Positions 43,739-50,392 of a stretch of DNA of 64,000 nt are shown here, one piece after another. Every line of letters begins with the position of its first letter. Within the stretch, counting starts at the first letter, position 1. A program made the position numbers and the translations under genes. The stretch is from Bradyrhizobium diazoefficiens (lineage in GTDB: Bacteria; Pseudomonadota; Alphaproteobacteria; Rhizobiales; Xanthobacteraceae): the NCBI RefSeq assembly GCF_016616425.1, contig NZ_CP067101.1, positions 2,542,001-2,606,000 of the forward strand, read 5' to 3'. The notes under the pieces are model-generated. The model was not told where the DNA came from. It worked only from the letters and a program-made list of their open reading frames with translations, and did not search any database.

Positions 43739-45196
43739 CTAGCTCATGATTCTCAACGTCGGAACAAAACCGCCAACCGATCGATTCTGATCATAGACGT
43801 GCAAGGGCAGGTCGGCCTTTGGCATCCGAACGCGTCCGAACTCTACGGAAGCTGAGTTCGGAAGCGCCGGAAAGACGTTGATGATCGCCTTCTCCCCATG
43901 AGCTGCCTTGATGCGATCGAAGAGGCGTCGAAGGTGGCGTTTGAATTCGACCAGAACGTCGGGACGGCGCATGATGTCGTTGTGCGGATTTTCCGCGGTC
44001 AAGGACCAGATGGCCACATCGTCGCCGAGCACGGTGCGGATGCGATCATCCGTGACGGTTGCGCTGAGCGCCAGCTTGAGCGCGACGGGCACATCCGGCG
44101 CCCCGGAATACTCGCTGAGGCGGAACGTAATTACCGGCTGATCAGGCTGCCAGCGCCATGTCGGCGGCTCCCGATATCGCTGGTGCACCGTCACCGGAAC
44201 GATGTCTCCGAGAAGATGGCCGAGTTCGATTAGAAGTGGCTGAGGCTCGAGTGCAAAGACGCTGAGCTGCCGGATTTCCTTCTGCTCGATCCGCTCCTTC
44301 ACCTTTCGGGCGAAGACGCGCCGGAGATTGTCCTGCTGGATTGTCCAGTACGTTTCTTCATGATCGGCATAGTCGCATCCGACCAACTCGATGTCGATCG
44401 TGCGGCCTTCGGCGGGATGATAATCGGGCGGCATGGCCATGAAGATCGACCGTGTCGAGACAAGGGCATCCCGCTGACCGATATCGGCCGCAAACCGGAG
44501 CACATGCGCGCCGCGCTCCTCAGCCATTCCGGTCACAATGGCAAACCATGCGTCCAGATTTCCTTCCTGGTACGCCTGCTTCGTCTCGTCGGCGCCTAGA
44601 ACGTTCTTCGGTGTGTGGCAGACGCCGCAATGCCCAAGGCCTTCGACCAGATAGGCGCCCCAATTCCATGCGGCTGACTTCCCAGGCACAGAATGGAAGG
44701 TCTGCTCGTCGAAGAACATCCAGTTCCAAGCGCGCATCGCCGCCCGCTCGTTCAAGGGGAACGGCAGCCTGTTTTTGGGCGGCGCGTTGTCGACGGGCTC
44801 GACAGTCCTGAGATACGCCCAGATGTCATCCACGTCTTCGCGAGTGACGTGCGTATAGTATGGATACGGAAAAGCCGGATAAAGCCTGTTTCCGTCGGCA
44901 GAGACGCCGTGGTGCATGGCTTTGTAGAAATCGTCCGCTGACCAGCTGCCGATGCCGGTCTTCCGATCGGGTGTGATGTTCGCGGAATAAATCGCACCGA
45001 ACGGAGTAGCGAGGGCGCGACCACCTTGGAAGGGCTTGGCGCCGCTCGGCGTATGGCAGGCATAGCAATCGCCCGCATCTACAAGGTATTTGCCCCTTTG
45101 GACGCGGTCGAAATCGCTGTTCCCGCGTGCGCCAGTCAAACCGACCAGCAGCAGGATGACGGCGGCGGCTCCAGTCCGTAGGTGCGGCTTGCTCAT
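43739..45196 (-). CDS. Chimeric protein: truncated dihaem cytochrome c joined to a SAVED domain
   Basis: One open frame of 485 residues with two unrelated halves. Residues 1-217 are a periplasmic cytochrome c of the alcohol/gluconate dehydrogenase subunit type: signal peptide (AAAVILLLVGLTGA), first haem site CYACH (Cys44-His48), second haem site CGVCH (Cys190-His194); the third haem domain is missing. From about residue 218 the sequence becomes a SAVED protein, seen in RQLSVFALEPQPLLIELG, VALKLALSATVTDD, VAIWSLTAENPHND, and NVFPALPNSASVEFGRVRMP. SAVED domains bind cyclic oligonucleotides made by CBASS defence nucleotidyltransferases and switch on an attached effector. The junction near 44545 is in frame. 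The signal peptide would export the SAVED half, away from any cytoplasmic ligand, so a deletion scar is likelier than a new sensor. Confidence 0.8.
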   Translation of the reverse strand: MSKPHLRTGAAAVILLLVGLTGARGNSDFDRVQRGKYLVDAGDCYACHTPSGAKPFQGGRALATPFGAIYSANITPDRKTGIGSWSADDFYKAMHHGVSADGNRLYPAFPYPYYTHVTREDVDDIWAYLRTVEPVDNAPPKNRLPFPLNERAAMRAWNWMFFDEQTFHSVPGKSAAWNWGAYLVEGLGHCGVCHTPKNVLGADETKQAYQEGNLDAWFAIVTGMAEERGAHVLRFAADIGQRDALVSTRSIFMAMPPDYHPAEGRTIDIELVGCDYADHEETYWTIQQDNLRRVFARKVKERIEQKEIRQLSVFALEPQPLLIELGHLLGDIVPVTVHQRYREPPTWRWQPDQPVITFRLSEYSGAPDVPVALKLALSATVTDDRIRTVLGDDVAIWSLTAENPHNDIMRRPDVLVEFKRHLRRLFDRIKAAHGEKAIINVFPALPNSASVEFGRVRMPKADLPLHVYDQNRSVGGFVPTLRIMS

Positions 45197-45199
45197 CGT

Positions 45200-45875
45200 C
45201 TACGCCTGAATCAGCTTGCCTGGGTTTTTCAGGTATTTGTTCTTGATCGCGTCTGCGGCCCAATAGGTCAGCGCCCCGACAAGTGCCCGTGGGGTTGTAA
45301 CCAGGATTCTGCGGGAACACCGAGGACCCCATCACGAAAACATTCGGCACGTCCCAACTCTGCAGATACCGATTTACGGCACTGGATCCGGGATCCACGC
45401 CCATGATGGCTCCGCCGGTGTTGTGAGTTGTCTGATAAGGCACTACGGAGTAGGGACCCTTGCGCCTGTTCTCTTTGATTTCGCGTGGCTTCATCGCTTT
45501 TGCGATCTCGACGGCGCGATCGGTGAGGTAGTCGGACATCCGTCGTTCGTTGTCCGCGAAATCGAACGTGAGGCGGAGGGTCGGATTGCCGTAGATGTCG
45601 CGATAGAGCGGGTCGAGGTCGAGATAGTTGTTTCGAAAGCTCATCACAGCGCCATGGGTGCTGATCGAAGTCTGCTTGAGATAGTTTTCGACCACGACGC
45701 GCTTCCACTTGGCGCCCCAACCAGGAGTGCCGGCCGGAGTTGGATGCGTTTCGATGGGCCGTCCGTTCGACCATCGCTGCGCCAGTGCCTGGGCTGCGGC
45801 AGCCCGCTGAGCGGGCGAAACGACGGCGCGAACGCCGCGAGCGGCGCCGGGAGGCGCGCGAACGAGCTCGGGCAA
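45200..45875 (-). pseudogene. GMC oxidoreductase (gluconate/alcohol dehydrogenase large subunit), 5'-truncated and frameshifted
   Basis: The C-terminal part of a membrane-associated flavin dehydrogenase of the GMC family is clear: KGPYSVVPYQTTHNTGGAIMG, SAVNRYLQSWDVPNVFVMG and FPQNPGYNPTGT. The N-terminal FAD domain is missing. At about 45280 one extra base shifts the frame; the expected end (VGALTYWAADAIKNKYLKNP) is found in the next frame and stops at 45200-45202, 3 nt before the cytochrome c gene start. Together with the cytochrome half of the next gene, it is the remnant of a dehydrogenase-cytochrome operon broken on both sides. Confidence 0.8.
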
Positions 45876-46041
45876 ACGCTTCCTAACGTCACCGTGCTCG
45901 TGTTGCGCGGCGCCTCTACCTTGCGGATTCTCCGGAGAACAGTTGCAGAAACCTGGGAAAATTCCCGGCGCTCAAAGCACGAACGCGGCGGTTTGGGCGG
46001 GCACAGAACTGGTACCCAACATAAATGGCGCGGGCGCCGGC

Positions 46042-46680
46042 TCACGGATCCAAGTCGTCGCTTTCACCCGGCGCCCGAACCGCGCCGGCGCGCCGCGGTA
46101 GTTGCTGCCCCCCGGGCCGCGGCAGGTTGCGCTCACGCGAGGGGGGCCGCTCCAGAGGGGCCCTGCCGACCTTGGATCGCAACTCCACCAGGTCAATGAA
46201 GACATCGGCTTGCCGCCGAAGCTCGTCGGCGATCATCGGGGGCTGGCTGGCAATGGTCGAGACCACGGTCACGCGGACGCCGCGGCGCTGCACCGCCTCG
46301 ACCAGCGAGCGGAAGTCGCCGTCGCCCGAAAACAGCACCATCTCGTCCATCTGCCCGGCCAGGCTCATGGCATCGACCGCGAGCTCGATCTCCATGTTGC
46401 CCTTCACCTTGCGCCGCCCGAAAGAATCGACGAACTCTTTCGTGGCCTTGGTGACGACCGTGTATCCGTTGTAGTCGAGCCAGTCCAGCAGAGGCCGGAG
46501 CGAGGAGAACTCCTGATCCTCGATGATTGCGGTGTAGTAGGACGCCCGAAGGAGCGGCCCGCGGCTCTGGAATTCGCTCAGTAGCCGCTTGTAATCGATG
46601 TCGAAGCCCAAGGTCTTCGACGTGGCATGCAGGTTGGCGCCGTCGATGAAGAGAGCGATCTTGTAAGGGACGGGTGACAT
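46042..46680 (-). CDS. NYN-domain (LabA/DUF88) protein, putative ribonuclease
   Basis: A 212-residue protein with an NYN domain, a PIN-like nuclease fold. The acidic positions are visible: ALFIDGANLH at residue about 10, VKGNMEIELAVDAM near 95 and LFSGDGDFRSLVEAV near 115. VVSTIASQPPMIADELRRQADVFIDL closes the domain, followed by a basic, proline- and arginine-rich tail. Proteins of this type are thought to act on RNA; the cyanobacterial LabA is linked to clock output. The start at 46680 (MSPVPYKIA) is chosen over the upstream frame extension. It seems intact in a region of decayed genes. Confidence 0.82.
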   Translation of the reverse strand: MSPVPYKIALFIDGANLHATSKTLGFDIDYKRLLSEFQSRGPLLRASYYTAIIEDQEFSSLRPLLDWLDYNGYTVVTKATKEFVDSFGRRKVKGNMEIELAVDAMSLAGQMDEMVLFSGDGDFRSLVEAVQRRGVRVTVVSTIASQPPMIADELRRQADVFIDLVELRSKVGRAPLERPPSRERNLPRPGGQQLPRRAGAVRAPGESDDLDP

Positions 46681-46911
46681 GGGCACATCTCGGCTGACCC
46701 CACGCGGAGCAACGCGCTCCCGCACGAGGTCTGGTTATTGATAGCTGAAGGTGAGGTTGGAGCGGCTTCGATGCTGCCGCTCACTCGCAGTGCCTTCGCG
46801 AGGCACGCGGGCTCCGATGCGTGTGAAGCTATCTTTAATCCATTGGGCTTTCAATCTGTTTGATCATCTCCCGCGCTTGAACCTGCAGCGGGAAGGAAAG
46901 ACAGAAGATAA

Positions 46912-47190
46912 ATGGAAGTCCCTCTGGCCGATCCTGCGGTGGTAATGCCCGACCAGCTGCCCGTTTTCGAGACCCACCTCAAAAAGCGCGGCCGCACCTG
47001 GAAGTGGTACGTGTGCACGACTGAAGGCGACGTGGTCATGCAGGGGTCGGAGAGCAGGAGGCGGGCCGCCAGGTACAATGCCAATCGGGCTCTTCTGCTG
47101 ACGCTGCTGTCGGCCGCCCATCGGTCCTGCCGGCGCGGCGAGCCGGAGCTCAGCCGCCGCAGCTCGCGCCGGAGCCGCTCGGCCAGCTGA
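46912..47190 (+). CDS. Small hypothetical protein
   Basis: A 92-residue protein containing TWKWYVCTTEGDVVMQGSESRRRAARYNANRALLLTL, a pattern seen in small conserved proteins of Bradyrhizobium and relatives. No signal peptide or membrane segment is evident. The C-terminus is rich in arginine and serine. GGAAGG and similar purine stretches precede the ATG at 46912. Function is unknown. Confidence 0.65.
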   Translation: MEVPLADPAVVMPDQLPVFETHLKKRGRTWKWYVCTTEGDVVMQGSESRRRAARYNANRALLLTLLSAAHRSCRRGEPELSRRSSRRSRSAS

Positions 47191-47414
47191 GCGCAGTGGG
47201 AGAACCATCAGCAAGGTTCTCGGCATGGGGAGACCCACGACGGCCTGAGGTCGGCCGCAGGCGCTCGCCGATTTCGTCGAGACACCTGCTCGATTCTGGG
47301 GAAGCGGGAGTATGAACTGGCTCTCCTACCCGACCGAACTCCGCTTGCGTCTAGCGGGAACGACCGCCTCCGGATCGAATTGATCCCGCGGAAACCGAGT
47401 CCCGGAGAAAGCTC

Positions 47415-47645
47415 ATGAAACGGATTCTCGCAGCGGCATGCGCGACGGCAATGGCGCTGGCTTCGCCCTCTGGCGCGGACGCCAAGGGCTGCATCAAGGG
47501 TGCCATCATCGGCGGCGTCGCTGGCCACCTGGCAGGGCACGGCAAGCTCGGCGCTGCCGCCGGTTGCGCGATCGGCCACCAAGAGGCCAACAAGCAGAAC
47601 AACTCGAACAACTCCAACGCCCAGGCGCCATCGGGCCAGAAGTGA
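47415..47645 (+). CDS. Small secreted glycine-zipper protein
   Basis: A 76-residue protein with a cleavable signal peptide (ILAAACATAMALASPSGADA), then a glycine-zipper-like stretch KGCIKGAIIGGVAGHLAGHGKLGAAAGCAIGH and an asparagine-rich tail. Glycine zippers often associate with membranes; similar proteins are induced by stress in rhizobia. The ATG at 47415 follows CCGGAGAAAG, a good ribosome site. Confidence 0.75.
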   Translation: MKRILAAACATAMALASPSGADAKGCIKGAIIGGVAGHLAGHGKLGAAAGCAIGHQEANKQNNSNNSNAQAPSGQK

Positions 47646-47765
47646 CCTCTCGGAACTGCTGGCGGTTCGCCCTGATCGCGTTGCGGCCGAATCTGATCGG
47701 ACCTCTGCGATGATTGAAACCGAGACACCGCTCGATCCGGTCTTTATCGGTGTTGGAGGAGAGCG

Positions 47766-48227
47766 ATGAAATCGACGGTATCCGCGCTCGTGCTTCTTGT
47801 ATCGTCATCGATGGTATCGGCGCAACCCGTGCGGTGGACGACCTACTCCATCCCGCAGACCGGCACCTCGGTCGATTTCCCCGCCTCGATCTTTTCCGAA
47901 GAAGCGGGCCGACCGGAGGGTTACGGGCAGCGATTTCGGACTGCTGACGGCCGAGCCGACATTACGATACAGGCCACTCCTAACGTCTCGAACGATTCAC
48001 CCGCTGCATTTCTCGCAAAGAAGCATCCGCCCGCGCGCATTCAGTACAAGCGAACGACGGCTCGGTTTTTCGCGGTGTCCAGCTACAAGGGCGACAAGGT
48101 CTGGTACGACCGGTGCAATTTCGCGAAGAGATTGATCCACTGTGTGCTGATCAACTATCCGGCGAGCGAAGAGCGCGAGTGGGACGACATCGTGACGCGC
48201 ATCAGCCTCTCGCTGAGCGGCAGGTAA
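47766..48227 (+). CDS. Secreted hypothetical protein
   Basis: A 153-residue protein with a signal peptide (VSALVLLVSSSMVSAQ) and a compact domain containing YSIPQTGTSVDFPASIF and GDKVWYDRCNFAKRLIHCVLINYPASEER. The two cysteines could form a disulfide in the periplasm. It resembles small conserved exported proteins of Bradyrhizobium; function is unknown. GGAGGAGAG immediately precedes the ATG at 47766. Confidence 0.75.
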   Translation: MKSTVSALVLLVSSSMVSAQPVRWTTYSIPQTGTSVDFPASIFSEEAGRPEGYGQRFRTADGRADITIQATPNVSNDSPAAFLAKKHPPARIQYKRTTARFFAVSSYKGDKVWYDRCNFAKRLIHCVLINYPASEEREWDDIVTRISLSLSGR

Positions 48228-48717
48228 GTCGGTGCGGGATGGAAATCGCGCAATCGCATGGGCCGGCGAAGACGCCAAGGCGCGTGACTTCGGAGGACAA
48301 AGCCGCTCTGTGCTCAGGAAGAATGATTAGACACGGAGAGGCCGCCGCCTTTGGCTATCCTCGCGAGCGCTAGTTCTGAATAGCGGGTCGTGAAACGTGG
48401 CTATCCGCGACAGGCGCCGTAGTTCAACGGCGGACGACGGTCCCTGCAGTTCAATGGGGCAGCACAATTATCGCTCCGTTCTGCCTCGTCGGCGCGGAAA
48501 AACCATCAACGTCCGCGGAGGTTGTGTCAGGGGTGCGGTCGCACAAAGGTTGATTTGATGCGAAACGGCATCGACATCGTGCGGGAAATCGGCGGACGGC
48601 TGTTCGACCATCAAGGAAGAGCCGGAATTGCCGCCGGTCCTGCGCCTGCAATTGGAGCGGCTCCGGAAATCCGAAGCCCCAGGACTCGGCGATCCCGCTG
48701 GACCGGCCGATCTGTGC
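48228..48717. other. Intergenic stretch, possible small gene remnant
   Basis: About 490 bp without a firm gene. Around 48558-48690 a short frame starting MRNGIDIVREIGGRLFDHQ shifts into ELPPVLRLQLERLRKSE in the next frame, which looks like a small frameshifted coding remnant. Confidence 0.4.
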
Positions 48718-48909
48718 TTACGCGGTAGCCGCTGCCCTCCCGGCGTCGGTGATGCGGTATTCGATATCTCCCGATGGAAGCGGTTCGGTTTCCACGAGAC
48801 CCAGCTCCACGAGCCGCGCTACGATTTCATGGTCGAACGTCGGCGGGCTAACCCAGGATTGGCCAAGGAGCTTCCTCAGAAAATCGCGCTCCAGATCGGT
48901 CAGCTCCAT
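48718..48909 (-). CDS. Small winged-helix-like protein
   Basis: A 63-residue protein from the ATG at 48909 (MELTDLERDFLRKLLG). The pattern of helices and the ending EIVARLVELGLVETEPLPSGDIEYRITDAGRAAA resembles a minimal winged helix, as found in small DNA-binding or adaptor proteins. The frame stays open upstream to 49026, but that part is low in plausible structure. Role unknown. Confidence 0.65.
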   Translation of the reverse strand: MELTDLERDFLRKLLGQSWVSPPTFDHEIVARLVELGLVETEPLPSGDIEYRITDAGRAAATA

Positions 48910-49069
48910 CCTCGAACTCCGCTCGCTGACTTCTGCAGGCACGCATTGCGGCGCGTCATCCGATCCGGCCGCTCGGGGCCTGGTAGATCCACATTTCCCC
49001 GCGCTCGCCGCCGGGAACGGAGGCATGGTGGCACCGTTGATTTCCTAAGACAACATCCAGGAGGTCAAC

Positions 49070-49432
49070 ATGGCCATGGAAGATCGCGAGACGTTCAGCC
49101 TGATCGGCAGCGACAAGGTGGAGGGCACGAACGTGTACGGGGCCGACGGGGAAAAGGTCGGCTCCATCGAGCGGGTCATGATCGACAAGGTCAGCGGCAA
49201 GGTTTCGTACGCCGTGCTCAGCTTCGGCGGTCTGCTCGGCATCGGCGACGACCACTATCCGCTGCCCTGGCAGGCGTTGAACTACGACACCAACCTCGGC
49301 GGCTACGTCACCGGCATCAGCCAGGACCAGCTCCGCAGCGCCCCGAAATACGCCGACGAGAGCAGTTGGAATTGGAGCGATCCCGCGACAACGCGGTCCG
49401 TGAACGCCTATTACGGTGTGCCGGTGGCTTGA
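49070..49432 (+). CDS. PRC-barrel domain protein
   Basis: A 120-residue cytoplasmic protein with a PRC-barrel: LIGSDKVEGTNVYGADGEKVGSIERVMIDKVSGKVSYAVLSFGG is the first half, HYPLPWQALNYD closes it. Such stand-alone PRC-barrel proteins are frequent in rhizobial stress regions, but their role is not settled. AGGAGG lies 6 nt before the ATG at 49070. Confidence 0.85.
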   Translation: MAMEDRETFSLIGSDKVEGTNVYGADGEKVGSIERVMIDKVSGKVSYAVLSFGGLLGIGDDHYPLPWQALNYDTNLGGYVTGISQDQLRSAPKYADESSWNWSDPATTRSVNAYYGVPVA

Positions 49433-49551
49433 GGCGGCACGACATTTTGGCGCCTGGCTGCCCGACGGCGAAGCCCGCTCTTCTGCCCGACGGCGGGCCA
49501 ACGCGCCGGCGCAGGCCCAACGACCCGGCTTGATCGCCGAGGAGACTTGAA

Positions 49552-49938
49552 GTGAGTGATGCCGTTCGCGTTCTGGTCGTGGAGGATGAAGCGCTCATCG
49601 CCAGCTTCGTCGAGGACGCTTTGTCCGACGGCGGTTTCGAGGCCTGCTCGGTCCATTCGGGGGAGGCGGCCCTGTCCACGTTCCGCGACGGGCACGAGGG
49701 ATGTCGGGCGCTGCTGACGGACGTCAACCTAGGTGATGGCATCAGCGGATGGGAGCTGGCGCGACAGGTCAGGGAAATCACGCCTGGGTTTCCCGTGATC
49801 TACATGACGAGCGCCAGCGCGCCGGACTGGAAATCGCAGGGCGTCGACGGCAGCGTCTTGATTCAGAAGCCCTTTGCGCCGACGCAATTGGCTGCCGCGG
49901 TCTCGCAGCTACTCGATACCGGGGCCTCACCGGCTTGA
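49552..49938 (+). CDS. Single-domain response regulator (receiver)
   Basis: A 128-residue receiver domain with no output domain. The acidic pocket is VVEDEA near residue 10, the phosphorylated aspartate is in LLTDVNLGDGISGWEL near 58, then the Thr/Ser position in YMTSAS near 85 and the lysine in LIQKPF near 108. It could shuttle phosphate or act by protein contact. GTG start at 49552 after GAGGAGA. Its kinase may be the HWE-type enzyme at the right edge or one outside the window. Confidence 0.88.
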   Translation: MSDAVRVLVVEDEALIASFVEDALSDGGFEACSVHSGEAALSTFRDGHEGCRALLTDVNLGDGISGWELARQVREITPGFPVIYMTSASAPDWKSQGVDGSVLIQKPFAPTQLAAAVSQLLDTGASPA

Positions 49939-50018
49939 ACCGGATCGTTGTGAGTTTCCGATCCTTCCCTCAAGCCCGCAAGGGTGGCGGCGGATCGTCG
50001 CTTGCTCGCGGTATCCTT

Positions 50019-50235
50019 TAGCCGCGCGTTGCGGCAGCGGCGCGAGCTGCCGCCACCGCCATCTAGTACGGCAGCAGGCCTCTGTCCTCTCTCGAAAAGG
50101 ACGCGCACCGTTTGAGATCGTCCAGTGTCTCGCCGGGATGGCATCGCTCGAAATCCTCTCGGATCAGCGATTGGAGGTCCGGTTCCAGTCGTCCGCTGAA
50201 CCGAGATACTGGCGCGAGTTGGTCATCATGAATAT
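50019..50235 (-). pseudogene. Decayed small hypothetical gene with a nonsense codon
   Basis: The minus strand encodes SRFSGRLEPDLQSLIRED, then FERCHPGETLDDLKRCASF and SREDRGLLPY, followed by TAG at 50064-50066 and then MAVAAARAAAATRG with a second stop at 50019-50021. A tryptophan codon TGG changed to TAG would explain the break. No ATG is in frame at the 5' end (the frame reads IHDDQLAP). Similar short proteins occur in Rhizobiales; the function is unknown. Confidence 0.55.
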
Positions 50236-50262
50236 CCCTCGGCAGCGATTGTTACGAACCCG

Positions 50263-50293
50263 ACTCCTTCGCAATTGCAGCAGTCTGTTAAGC
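50263..50293 (+). repeat. 31-bp direct repeat, copy 1 (upstream of the GGDEF-EAL gene)
   Basis: Contains ACTCCTTCGCA followed by TTGCAGCAGTCTGTTAAGC. It matches 59600-59629 except for one inserted A, in the same orientation. Both copies lie just upstream of genes with damaged 5' ends. Confidence 0.65.
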
Positions 50294-50392
50294 CGAAAGA
50301 CACCAAGGAGCTTTACGTGTCGTTCGACACTCGTCCCCTAGCTTATTGATCGGCTGGGGACTTCCGCATGCGGTTAATTTCTCGAACGCGTA

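Noticed and set aside
43739..45196. A designed periplasmic cyclic-oligonucleotide sensor (haem plus SAVED) as a new signalling system.
   Set aside because: The adjacent dehydrogenase gene is also truncated and frameshifted, one haem domain is missing, and no nucleotidyltransferase is near; a deletion junction explains the data more simply.
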